Below are positions 6,648 through 13,089 of a stretch of 16,741 nt of DNA, in pieces; within the stretch, counting starts at the first letter, position 1; each line of letters begins with the position of its first letter. Both the position numbers and the translations under genes were made by a program. The DNA is from CAYHSY01 sp964359435. Lineage in GTDB: Bacteria > Patescibacteriota > Minisyncoccia > UBA6257 > JAUSGH01. The notes under the pieces are model-generated. The model was not told where the DNA came from. It did not search any database and was given only the letters and a program-made list of their open reading frames with translations. The stretch is taken from positions 1 to 16,741 of the forward strand of contig CAYHSY010000019.1 in NCBI GenBank assembly GCA_964359435.1, read 5' to 3'.

Positions 6648-8279
6648 ATGACGCTTAAGACGGATCTTCAAAAAATTGTGAGGGGGGAGGTTATGGATGA
6701 TGCGGAAACGCTGCGGGTTTACAGCCGCGACGCGGGTTTGTTTGCCGTTCTTCCCCGTGCCATTGTTTTTCCGCAGGACGCGCAAGATGTTGCGTCTTTG
6801 GCGAAATATGCTTCCGAAAATAAGGGCATATCCCTTGTCGCGCGTTCGGCTGGTACGGATATGACCGGTGGACCTTTGGGGGAATCGGTGGTTTTGGATT
6901 TTACCAAACACATGAACCGTTTGGCGGAGGTGGGCGATGGTTATGCCGTGGCGGAACCGGGGATTTATTACCGCGATTTTGAACGAGAGACGTTGAAGCG
7001 GGGCTATATTTTGCCGTCGTACCCGGCTTCACGGGAAATCTGCGCGTTGGGCGGCATGGTCGGGAACAATGCCGGCGGGGAGAAAACTCTGGCATACGGC
7101 AAGACCGACCGTTACGTGAAAAAAATTAAAGCGGTTTTAAGCGATGGGCATATTTATGAGCTGACTGCTTTGGATCGGTCCGGTTTGGAAAATAAAATGG
7201 CGCTTCAAGATTTTGAAGGCGAGATTTATAGGCGCGTGTATAAATTGTTGGAGGAAAATTATGATAAGGTGCGGGCGGCGCGGCCAAATGTGTCTAAAAA
7301 TTCTGCCGGCTATGCTTTGTGGGACGTATGGGACAGGAGAACCTTTGACCTTACTAAATTATTCACCGGATCGCAGGGGACGCTGGGGATTATTACGGAG
7401 ATCGGTTTGAATTTGGTCAAGCCGAAAAAACACTCCAAACTATTAGCTATTTTTTTAAGGGATCTGACGCCATTGCCGGCTATTGTGCGCGACGTGTTGT
7501 CCAATAAGCCGGAGAGTTTTGAGGCTTTTGATGACAATACGTTGAAATTTGCCATCAGATATATCCGCGAACTGATCGGCTTAATTAAGCCGCGTAACGC
7601 TTTCACCTTAGGTTGGCAATTTTTACCGGAGTTTTGGGCGGTTTTAACCGGCGGTTTGCCCAAGTTGGTTTTACTGGCGGAATTTACCTCCGATGATGAG
7701 CGTGATATTGACGAACGGGCCAAAACGGCTGAAACAATGGTCAGAAGATACGGCGTCAAGACGCGTTTTGCCCGTACAGAAGAAGAATCCCGCAAGTATT
7801 GGACGATCCGGCGTGAGAGTTTTAATTTGTTGCGCTATCACCTGAAAGACAAGCGTACCGCGCCGTTTATTGACGATATGGTGGTCGCGGTCCAAAAATT
7901 GCCGCAATTTCTGCCGGAACTTCGTAAAATTTTGGACGAATACGATTTACTTTATACGGTCGCGGGGCATGTGGGGGACGGCAATTTTCACATCATACCT
8001 TTAATGGACATGACTAAAGAAATAAATCGCGCGATTATCCCGGCTCTTTCGGAAAAGGTTTATAAATTGGTTTTTAAGTACGGCGGTTCGACGACGGGCG
8101 AGCATAATGATGGATTGGTCCGGACGCCGTATTTGCGCGAGATGTATGGGGAGGAAATTTATAAATTATTTGAGGAAGTTAAGAAAATCTTTGACCCATT
8201 GAACATTTTTAATCCGGGTAAGAAAGTGGGCGGGAGCATCAATTACGCTATGGCCCATTTGGCGGAGGAGAATAAATAA
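6648..8279 (+). CDS. FAD-linked oxidase, GlcD / D-lactate dehydrogenase type
   Basis: A 543-residue flavoprotein of the VAO/PCMH superfamily that oxidises 2-hydroxy acids such as D-lactate or glycolate. An N-terminal FAD-binding domain spans about residues 35-215, with FPQDAQDV, the FAD loops SAGTDMTGG (67-75) and GGMVGNNAGGEKTLAYGKT (GNNAGG 139-144), and GSQGTLGIITEI. The C-terminal FAD-linked oxidase domain carries AGHVGDGNFH (His441, His448), GEHNDG (Glu485, His486) and the closing FDPLNIFNPGKK. The length fits a stand-alone dehydrogenase subunit; the cysteine-rich iron-sulfur domain found fused in some homologues is absent. No glcE, glcF or lactate permease is nearby, so substrate and electron acceptor are open. 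A transcription-stopping hairpin follows. Confidence 0.9.
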   Translation: MTLKTDLQKIVRGEVMDDAETLRVYSRDAGLFAVLPRAIVFPQDAQDVASLAKYASENKGISLVARSAGTDMTGGPLGESVVLDFTKHMNRLAEVGDGYAVAEPGIYYRDFERETLKRGYILPSYPASREICALGGMVGNNAGGEKTLAYGKTDRYVKKIKAVLSDGHIYELTALDRSGLENKMALQDFEGEIYRRVYKLLEENYDKVRAARPNVSKNSAGYALWDVWDRRTFDLTKLFTGSQGTLGIITEIGLNLVKPKKHSKLLAIFLRDLTPLPAIVRDVLSNKPESFEAFDDNTLKFAIRYIRELIGLIKPRNAFTLGWQFLPEFWAVLTGGLPKLVLLAEFTSDDERDIDERAKTAETMVRRYGVKTRFARTEEESRKYWTIRRESFNLLRYHLKDKRTAPFIDDMVVAVQKLPQFLPELRKILDEYDLLYTVAGHVGDGNFHIIPLMDMTKEINRAIIPALSEKVYKLVFKYGGSTTGEHNDGLVRTPYLREMYGEEIYKLFEEVKKIFDPLNIFNPGKKVGGSINYAMAHLAEENK

Positions 8280-8285
8280 AAGTTG

Positions 8286-8318
8286 AACGCCCCCGAGCGC
8301 TTGCGCGCCGGAGGCGTT
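8286..8318. terminator. GC-rich convergent terminator
   Basis: AACGCC (8286-8291) pairs with GGCGTT (8313-8318), and inner C/G-rich pairs extend the stem to about 15 bp around a tiny loop. It lies between the FAD oxidase stop (8279) and the convergent minus-strand gene stop (8326). On the minus strand it is followed by CAACTTTTATTT. Confidence 0.75.
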
Positions 8319-8325
8319 TGGATGT

Positions 8326-8850
8326 TTAGGAGGCGATGGCCGATTCTTGGGCCCGCGCCTTGGCCGCCGCTAATTTCGCGGCAGCCGCCGCGGCTTTCCG
8401 CGCCAAGCGGAAAGCCTCGAAGTTTTCGTCTATTGGCACCAGGGCCAGTAGCATGCGCTCCTGACTCTCCTTCATTTCGCGCGCGTGGCGGAGACGATTG
8501 AGTTGGTGCTCGAGTACTTGCCGGTCAACCGTCCCGCCATCCGGTAGCTCTTCTCGCAGGATTTGCAGGAGGTCGCTACCGACCCGGCACCACATGGTGG
8601 CGTCGGCGCGGGAAAGTTGTATTACGTCGTCCCGGCACCAAGCCAGGATAGTCCCTCTGGACAGGCAGAAAAAGGATCTGTCCGTCTGGGGCGGCTCCTT
8701 CGCCGCCCTCGCGATACCGGCGGCCTCGCGTTCCACCACGTTGCGCATCTTTTTGAGACGCGTGAGCACGATCGGGAGCAGGAGGCCCCCGGCCGCGAGG
8801 AACAACCAGACCAAGATCGATTCTACCAATTCGAGCGGGATGTTTTCCAT
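8326..8850 (-). CDS. Membrane-anchored protein, unknown function
   Basis: Not recognised. The 174-residue protein has one N-terminal membrane helix (about residues 9-31, LVESILVWLFLAAGGLLLPI). Next is a basic stop-transfer region (RLKKMR), a cytoplasmic middle part with several Cys and Trp (FFCLSRGTILAWCRDD), a charged helix, and a C-terminal Ala/Lys-rich helix (ARKAAAAAAKLAAAKARAQ). GGAGGAG ends 2-3 bases before ATG 8850, close but strong. It follows the 123-residue gene on the same strand by 94 bases, with a hairpin between them, and both starts share the context GGAGG-n-GCCATGG. GC content is higher than in the surrounding housekeeping genes. A long plus-strand open frame covers the same DNA; this strand is preferred for its start site, membrane anchor and terminator. 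Confidence 0.72.
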   Translation of the reverse strand: MENIPLELVESILVWLFLAAGGLLLPIVLTRLKKMRNVVEREAAGIARAAKEPPQTDRSFFCLSRGTILAWCRDDVIQLSRADATMWCRVGSDLLQILREELPDGGTVDRQVLEHQLNRLRHAREMKESQERMLLALVPIDENFEAFRLARKAAAAAAKLAAAKARAQESAIAS

Positions 8851-8897
8851 GGCTCCTCCTCTTCACATACGAAAAGTGTTGAAACACGGATTGCCAA

Positions 8898-8930
8898 TGC
8901 CCTCCGACGCCGTTTGGCTATCGGAGGGCA
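8898..8930. other. Intercistronic hairpin between two minus-strand genes
   Basis: A perfect 10-bp stem, TGCCCTCCGA (8898-8907) with TCGGAGGGCA (8921-8930), and a 13-base loop that contains GCC/GGC. On the minus strand it lies 15 bases after the stop of the 123-residue gene but has no T run, so it may be an mRNA-stabilising or attenuating structure, not a full terminator. Confidence 0.65.
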
Positions 8931-8944
8931 CGCGATGGAAGACG

Positions 8945-9316
8945 CTACATCGCGTAGCGCTTCCCGTGGGGGATGGTGCGGTGCCACCGCTCCAATTCCC
9001 CCACGAGCTGGAGGGCGTTGATCCTACCACCTTCTGGGTGGTAGTGGCGGAGCACGGCGTACATCGCCGGGCTGACCTTGAGGTAGTGCCGCCGGTGGCT
9101 GACATGGCCAAACAACAGCCGCACCACCGAGTGGCGGTGGAACCCCTCCAGGAAAGCTCCACCGGTGTTGCGAACGAATTGCTCGTCCGCAACGAGTGGG
9201 GCAGTCAACACGAGCTCATGCTCGTGCTTGGCCTTCCCGTTGCCGGGGAGACGGCGGGCGTAAAGCCCGCACATAAAGGCCATGAGGATTCCAACCACGA
9301 ACAGGATGTATGCCAT
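8945..9316 (-). CDS. Membrane-anchored His-rich protein, unknown function
   Basis: Not recognised. The 123-residue protein has one N-terminal membrane helix (residues 2-20, AYILFVVGILMAFMCGLYA) and RR at its end. A soluble domain follows that is unusually rich in histidine and arginine (FHRHSVVRLLFGHVSHRRHY, later VLRHYHPEG and RWHRTIPHGKR). GGAGG lies 5 bases before ATG 9316, and a near-consensus promoter lies 44 bases upstream, so this is a real, probably well-expressed gene. It is first in a likely two-gene unit with the 174-residue membrane protein. Histidine clusters could bind metal or nucleic acid; that is speculation from composition only. Confidence 0.75.
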   Translation of the reverse strand: MAYILFVVGILMAFMCGLYARRLPGNGKAKHEHELVLTAPLVADEQFVRNTGGAFLEGFHRHSVVRLLFGHVSHRRHYLKVSPAMYAVLRHYHPEGGRINALQLVGELERWHRTIPHGKRYAM

Positions 9317-9366
9317 GGCTACCTCCGTTTTCTGGGGGTTCTAAAACACTAACAAAGAACATTCAT

Positions 9367-9395
9367 ATTATATCATAATATAGGCATAAAGTCAA
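9367..9395 (-). promoter_or_regulatory. Sigma70-type promoter of the 123-residue gene
   Basis: On the minus strand: TTGACT (9395-9390), a 17-base spacer, and perfect TATAAT (9372-9367). The expected start at 9360 gives a leader of 44 bases containing GGAGG. The 124-base gap at 9317-9440 otherwise holds only the next gene's terminator. Confidence 0.87.
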
Positions 9396-9426
9396 TAGTG
9401 GGGTCAAAATAGGCCTAAAAATCAAT

Positions 9427-9453
9427 AAAAATCCACGGTTTTAGGGCCGTGGA
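9427..9453 (-). terminator. Terminator of the 93-residue membrane protein
   Basis: On the minus strand, TCCACGG (9453-9447) pairs with CCGTGGA (9438-9432) around an 8-base loop, followed by TTTTT. The TAA stop (9443-9441) lies in the loop, so the last codons form the 5' arm. Confidence 0.85.
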
Positions 9454-9722
9454 GGTGTGGGGAGGTTTGCGGCGCATTGATTTCTGCACCAGTAAAAACC
9501 GATGAAATAACTCAGAATTGTGAAAATACGGCTACCCCAGATTGGAGTGCGGTTCGTTTCCGTAAAGACCAGATAGTGAACGACAAACATCCCGGCGATC
9601 ATGATAATGTGGATAATCACCGTCCATGAAGTCGGTCTTTTTTCTTTGCCGATTATCCACCCTATCCAAAGCCACCCCGTAAACACGCACAATCCGTGGA
9701 GAATAAATCCCGTCGGACTCAT
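9441..9722 (-). CDS. Three-helix small membrane protein, unknown function
   Basis: Not recognised. A 93-residue protein with three predicted membrane helices, about residues 5-23 (GFILHGLCVFTGWLWIGWI), 34-52 (IIHIIMIAGMFVVHYLVF) and 60-78 (IFTILSYFIGFYW). A basic KEKR loop separates the first two, and a short Pro-rich tail ends the protein. ATG 9722 is chosen because AAAGGAGA lies 8 bases upstream; an upstream in-frame ATG at 9782 has no such site and lies upstream of the predicted transcription start. It has its own promoter and terminator and so forms a one-gene unit, divergent from nth and overlapping nth's upstream region. Confidence 0.77.
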   Translation of the reverse strand: MSPTGFILHGLCVFTGWLWIGWIIGKEKRPTSWTVIIHIIMIAGMFVVHYLVFTETNRTPIWGSRIFTILSYFIGFYWCRNQCAANLPTPPRP

Positions 9723-9753
9723 TGGAGGATCTCCTTTCGCGAGAGCTAACTGT

Positions 9754-9782
9754 ATTATGGAGAAAATTTTTAGTAAGATCAA
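9754..9782 (-). promoter_or_regulatory. Promoter of the 93-residue membrane protein
   Basis: On the minus strand: TTGATC (9782-9777), a 17-base spacer, and CATAAT (9759-9754). Expected start 9747, leader about 25 bases containing AAAGGAGA. It occupies the whole nth upstream region, so the two genes may interfere. Confidence 0.6.
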
Positions 9783-9790
9783 GGATAATA

Positions 9791-10426
9791 ATGATTTCCG
9801 ATAAAGATTTGGCGGAGAAGAAAAAATTGGCGGCTAAAATTATCGCCGAATTGAAGCGGCTTTTTCCCGCGGCGAAAATTGCCTTGAAATATGGCAATAA
9901 TTGGGAACTGCTGGTGGCGGTAGAGCTTAGCGCGCAGTGCACGGATAAAAAAGTAAATGAGGTGACGGAAAAACTTTTCAAAAAATATCGGACGTTGGAT
10001 GATTACATTGGTGCCAATTTTCGGGAATTTGAGCGCGACATTCATTCCACGGGATTTTATCGCAACAAGACCAAAAATATTTTGGCGGCGGCGAAGATGA
10101 TAAAAGAAAAATGGGGCGGTAAATTGCCGCGGACCATGCCGGCAATGCTTGAGATTCCCGGGGTGGCGCGCAAGACCGCGAATGTGGTTTTGGGCAATGC
10201 TTATGGGGTAGTTGAGGGGATTGCCGTGGATACTCATGTGAAGCGATTGTCCAAATTGCTCGGCTTAACGAGCGAAACCAATCCCATAAAGATAGAAAAA
10301 GATTTGATGAAAATTATTCCGCGCAAGGAATGGTTTGATTTTACTTATCGTTTGATTGATTATGGCCGTAAATATTGCGCGGCGAGGCGGCATGAGCATG
10401 CACGATGTCCATTGGGCCGAATGTGA
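9791..10426 (+). CDS. nth: Endonuclease III, iron-sulfur loop degenerate and truncated
   Basis: A bifunctional DNA glycosylase/AP lyase for oxidised pyrimidines (base excision repair). ATG 9791 gives 211 residues, the usual size, and AAGGA lies 5 bases upstream. The core is intact: ELSAQCTDKKVN near residue 50, a helix-hairpin-helix with LEIPGVARKTANVVL, catalytic Lys128, and catalytic Asp147 in AVDTHVKRL. The C-terminal [4Fe-4S] loop normally reads C-x6-C-x2-C-x5-C. Here it has Cys196, then His203 where the second Cys is expected, then Cys206, and codon 212, where the fourth Cys is expected, is TGA. Two ligands are therefore absent. The enzyme may fold without a cluster, as known for some cluster-less MutY/Nth relatives, or this may be a recent truncation. 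Confidence 0.93.
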   Translation: MISDKDLAEKKKLAAKIIAELKRLFPAAKIALKYGNNWELLVAVELSAQCTDKKVNEVTEKLFKKYRTLDDYIGANFREFERDIHSTGFYRNKTKNILAAAKMIKEKWGGKLPRTMPAMLEIPGVARKTANVVLGNAYGVVEGIAVDTHVKRLSKLLGLTSETNPIKIEKDLMKIIPRKEWFDFTYRLIDYGRKYCAARRHEHARCPLGRM

Positions 10427-10457
10427 AGCAATAATCTATACCAGAGATTGGGCTTGC

Positions 10458-10474
10458 AAGTTCTCAACTTTTTT
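10458..10474 (+). terminator. Weak terminator after nth
   Basis: AAGTT (10458-10462) and AACTT (10466-10470) around a 3-base loop, running into six T. The stem is short, so efficiency is doubtful. Confidence 0.4.
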
Positions 10475-10478
10475 GGCG

Positions 10479-10508
10479 TTGCGTGGCTTGGAGCTGTTGA
10501 CGTAAAAT
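10479..10508 (+). promoter_or_regulatory. Promoter of pyrG, predicted nearly leaderless
   Basis: -10 TAAAAT (10503-10508) lies 7 bases before ATG 10516. A partial -35, TTGCGT (10479-10484), lies at 18-base spacing. Expected start 10515. No Shine-Dalgarno. Confidence 0.55.
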
Positions 10509-10515
10509 GAAATAG

Positions 10516-12159
10516 ATGAAAAGAAACACTAAATATATTTTCGTGGTGGGCGGCGTGATGAGCGGAGTCGGCAAGGGTGTGGCGAGTTCCTCAATCGGAG
10601 CGATCCTGCAATCGCGCGGTTTTGAGGTTACTTCGGTTAAAATTGATCCGTATGTAAATGTGGATGCCGGTACCATGAATCCCACGGAACACGGCGAGGT
10701 CTTTGTTTTGAAAGACGGCATGGAGTGCGACCAGGACATGGGCAACTATGAACGGTTTTTGAACCGTGATTTGGACAGGGGCAATTACATGACTACCGGC
10801 AGTGTTTATAAGACCGTCATTGAACGCGAACGTAACTTGGAATATGGCGGCAAGTGCGTGGAGGTGGTGCCGCACATCCCTTTGGAGGTGATAGACAAAA
10901 TTCAACGGGCCGGTAAAAACCATAAAGCTGATTTTGTGATTACTGAGATCGGCGGGACGGTGGGCGAGTATCAGAACATTTTATTCTTAGAGGCGGTTAG
11001 AATGATGAAGCAGATGCATTTCGGCGACGTGTTGCTGGTTTTGGTGAGTTACTTGCCGGTTTTGGGCCGGGATAACGAATTGAAAACCAAGCCGACCCAG
11101 TACGCCGTGCGCTCTCTTCATTCCGCCGGACTTCAGCCGGACATCATTATGGCCAGGGCGCACGTCCCGTTGGATGATAAGCGGAAAGAAAAAATTGCTT
11201 TCAATTGCAATATGCGCGTCACGGATGTTATTTCCGCGCCGGATATAGAAAGCATTTACGAGATTCCGGTTAATTTTGAAAAAGATAATTTGAGCGATCT
11301 GGTTTTCGAAAAATTAAAAGTCCGGCCGCGCAAGCGCGACTTGGCGGAGTGGTCCGCGCTCGTTAAAACCATCCAGACCGCGTCCGAACCATTGAAGATC
11401 GGCGTGGTCGGTAAATATTTTAAGACGGGTAATTTTGTGCTGGCTGATTCATATATTTCCGTTATTGAGGCCTTGAAGCACGCTATTTACAGCATGCATC
11501 GGAAACCGGTCATAGAATGGATCAACGCCGAAGAGTTTGATTCCACGATTTCCGGGGATTGGAAAAAAAATTTGAAGATGCTGGATGAGTTTGACGGGAT
11601 TTTGGTGCCGGGCGGTTTTGGCTCACGGGGCGTGGAAGGGAAAATTGAGGCCATTCGTTACGCCCGGGAAAATAAAATTCCGTATTTCGGACTTTGCTAT
11701 GGCATGCAGTTAATGACTATAGAATTCGCGAGGAACATTGCCAAGTTGAAAGACGCGAATACTACGGAGGTGAATGAAAAGACGGCGTATCCAGTGATTG
11801 ATATTTTGCCGGAGCAGAAGAAAAATCTGGCTATAAAAAATTATGGCGCGACTATGCGGTTGGGCGCGTATCCGGCGATTATCAGAAAAGACACCGTGGC
11901 TTATGATGCCTATAAACAAGAACAAATCTCCGAGCGGCACCGGCATCGGTATGAGGTGAATCCGGATTACATTGAACGATTAGAAAAAGCCGGATTGGTA
12001 TTCTCCGGTATTTCTCCGGACCGGAGATTGATGGAAATCTCGGAATTGCCCCGTTCCAAACACCCGTTTTTCCTGGGTACGCAGTTTCATCCGGAATTCC
12101 AGTCGCGGCCATTTAATCCACATCCGCTGTTTGTAGAATTTATAAAAGCTTGTATATAA
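10516..12159 (+). CDS. pyrG: CTP synthase
   Basis: CTP synthase aminates UTP to CTP using ATP and glutamine in the cytoplasm. The 547 residues match the usual 530-550. The N-terminal synthase domain shows the P-loop GGVMSGVGKG, DPYVNVDAGTMNPTEHGEVF, GMECDQDMGNYERF, YMTTGSVY and the Mg-binding ITEIGGTVGE. The C-terminal class I glutaminase shows PGGFGSRGVEGKI, the nucleophile Cys394 in FGLCYGMQ (most homologues have GICLGMQ), and the His525/Glu527 pair in GTQFHPEF. All catalytic residues are present, so the enzyme should be active. The downstream gene starts 7 bases after the stop and has its own promoter overlapping the last codons. Confidence 0.98.
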   Translation: MKRNTKYIFVVGGVMSGVGKGVASSSIGAILQSRGFEVTSVKIDPYVNVDAGTMNPTEHGEVFVLKDGMECDQDMGNYERFLNRDLDRGNYMTTGSVYKTVIERERNLEYGGKCVEVVPHIPLEVIDKIQRAGKNHKADFVITEIGGTVGEYQNILFLEAVRMMKQMHFGDVLLVLVSYLPVLGRDNELKTKPTQYAVRSLHSAGLQPDIIMARAHVPLDDKRKEKIAFNCNMRVTDVISAPDIESIYEIPVNFEKDNLSDLVFEKLKVRPRKRDLAEWSALVKTIQTASEPLKIGVVGKYFKTGNFVLADSYISVIEALKHAIYSMHRKPVIEWINAEEFDSTISGDWKKNLKMLDEFDGILVPGGFGSRGVEGKIEAIRYARENKIPYFGLCYGMQLMTIEFARNIAKLKDANTTEVNEKTAYPVIDILPEQKKNLAIKNYGATMRLGAYPAIIRKDTVAYDAYKQEQISERHRHRYEVNPDYIERLEKAGLVFSGISPDRRLMEISELPRSKHPFFLGTQFHPEFQSRPFNPHPLFVEFIKACI

Positions 12160-12160
12160 T
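12131..12160 (+). promoter_or_regulatory. Promoter of the DUF5667 gene inside the end of pyrG, predicted leaderless
   Basis: A perfect TATAAT (12155-12160) overlaps the pyrG stop codon, with a partial -35, TTGTAG (12131-12136), at 18-base spacing. The predicted start is the A of ATG 12167 itself. Confidence 0.65.
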
Positions 12161-12166
12161 AAAGAG

Positions 12167-13009
12167 ATGAATAAATACTTAATATCTTTTCTGTTGTTCG
12201 GCGGTTTGCTGGTTTCCGTATGCTCTGCGGCGTTGGCGCAGGAAGATGTGTCAATATCGATCGAGGAAGAATTGCCGATCTCAATTTCTATCGCGCAGGT
12301 TAGCGAAGCAGTGAGGCCGGATGTGGGCGCGCTTCCCGGGAGCTCATTCTATTGGTTTAAAGAATTGCGGCGCGGTATCAGGAAATTTTTTGCTTTCAGC
12401 CACGAAAAGAAAGCCGAAATCGAATTGGAGATTGCCGACGAGAAGGCCGAAGAATTGAAGGCAGTGGAGGCCCAAGATCCAAATGACAATGAGGCCATTA
12501 CTAAAGCAATAAGTAATTATTTGGATGCGAAGGAGCTCCTGGAGGCACGGTTTACATCGCTTACCAAAAATCTCAATGATAAAAATCGTCAGAAGGCGGA
12601 GGAGATTTTAGACAAGTGGGATGAAAAAATTGATGAACACAGGGCATTGTTCGACAGGTTGGCTGATAAATTTGATGATGTGCCGGAAATTAAAGACGTA
12701 ACCGAAAAATTGGACTGGATAACGCCGGTCGCCAAGTTTCGGGGCAATTTGGATGATTTGGCCGAACAGTTAAAACGGACACAGGAGTCCGAGGAGTTTG
12801 AGGAGGCGGTGGAAGAAATTGAGGACTTGAAAGAAGATATCGAAGAGGGTGTTGAGGCGCGCGGCGGTTTCCGGACTGATTGCGCGGCGATTGTCGGTGA
12901 TATCGACGCGTTGAAGGCCAGTTTGCGGGTGGGTAAAATTGATCCGCAGGACTTTGCGCGGCAGGTTGGTGTCCTAATCGACGAGCGCGAGAAGTGCGAG
13001 GAAAATTAA
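12167..13009 (+). CDS. Exported DUF5667-type protein
   Basis: A 280-residue exported protein. The signal peptide is MNKYLISFLLFGGLLVSVCS followed by AALAQ, with likely cleavage after ALA at residue 24. A short low-complexity, Ser/Ile/Glu-rich segment leads into the DUF5667 signature LPGSSFYWFKELRRGIRKFF (56-75) and FSHEKKAEIELEIADEKAEE (78-97), then a helical, acidic region to the end. No enzymatic residue is evident. The domain is frequent in Patescibacteria and Actinobacteria as an extracytoplasmic helical module of unknown function. Cys19 is not in a good lipobox. It may be read from pyrG by transcriptional run-on as well as from its own promoter. Confidence 0.85.
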   Translation: MNKYLISFLLFGGLLVSVCSAALAQEDVSISIEEELPISISIAQVSEAVRPDVGALPGSSFYWFKELRRGIRKFFAFSHEKKAEIELEIADEKAEELKAVEAQDPNDNEAITKAISNYLDAKELLEARFTSLTKNLNDKNRQKAEEILDKWDEKIDEHRALFDRLADKFDDVPEIKDVTEKLDWITPVAKFRGNLDDLAEQLKRTQESEEFEEAVEEIEDLKEDIEEGVEARGGFRTDCAAIVGDIDALKASLRVGKIDPQDFARQVGVLIDEREKCEEN

Positions 13010-13022
13010 AATTGGTTTGAAG

Positions 13023-13051
13023 ATAAATACCGGCTGTTGGCCGGTATTTAT
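13023..13051 (+). terminator. Strong hairpin after the DUF5667 gene
   Basis: AAATACCGGC (13025-13034) pairs with GCCGGTATTT (13040-13049), extended by two A-T pairs, around a 5-base loop. The 3' side is A/T-rich but lacks a continuous T run. Confidence 0.6.
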
Positions 13052-13053
13052 AT

Positions 13054-13082
13054 GTAACAAAAAATCCACGCTTCGTTATAAT
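13054..13082 (+). promoter_or_regulatory. Promoter of the PurD-like gene, predicted nearly leaderless
   Basis: A perfect TATAAT (13077-13082) lies 7 bases before ATG 13090. GTAACA (13054-13059) at 17-base spacing is a fair -35. Expected start 13089. No Shine-Dalgarno. Confidence 0.65.
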
Positions 13083-13089
13083 CAATGAT

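Noticed and set aside
8945..9316. 123-residue His-rich protein as a zinc-finger or HNH-type nuclease
   Set aside because: The histidines do not form a recognisable Cys/His zinc or HNH pattern; only the composition is unusual.
8498..9352. Long plus-strand open frame (284 codons) covering the two minus-strand membrane genes
   Set aside because: It spans both minus-strand genes and the hairpin between them, and its translation is Ser/Arg/Pro-rich with no recognisable domain. The minus strand has a promoter, two strong Shine-Dalgarno sites, membrane anchors and a terminator.
10424..10426. TGA of nth read as selenocysteine, restoring the fourth cluster ligand
   Set aside because: The codon position is striking, but the second ligand is also lost, nearby foldback (10458-10470) is too small for a convincing SECIS element, and no selenocysteine machinery is visible. 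A plain stop is simpler.
10405..10515. One-base frameshift restoring a Cys after Cys206 (CPLAEC) in nth
   Set aside because: It would give C-x4-C, not the family's C-x5-C, would leave His203 unexplained, and would add a long unrelated tail.
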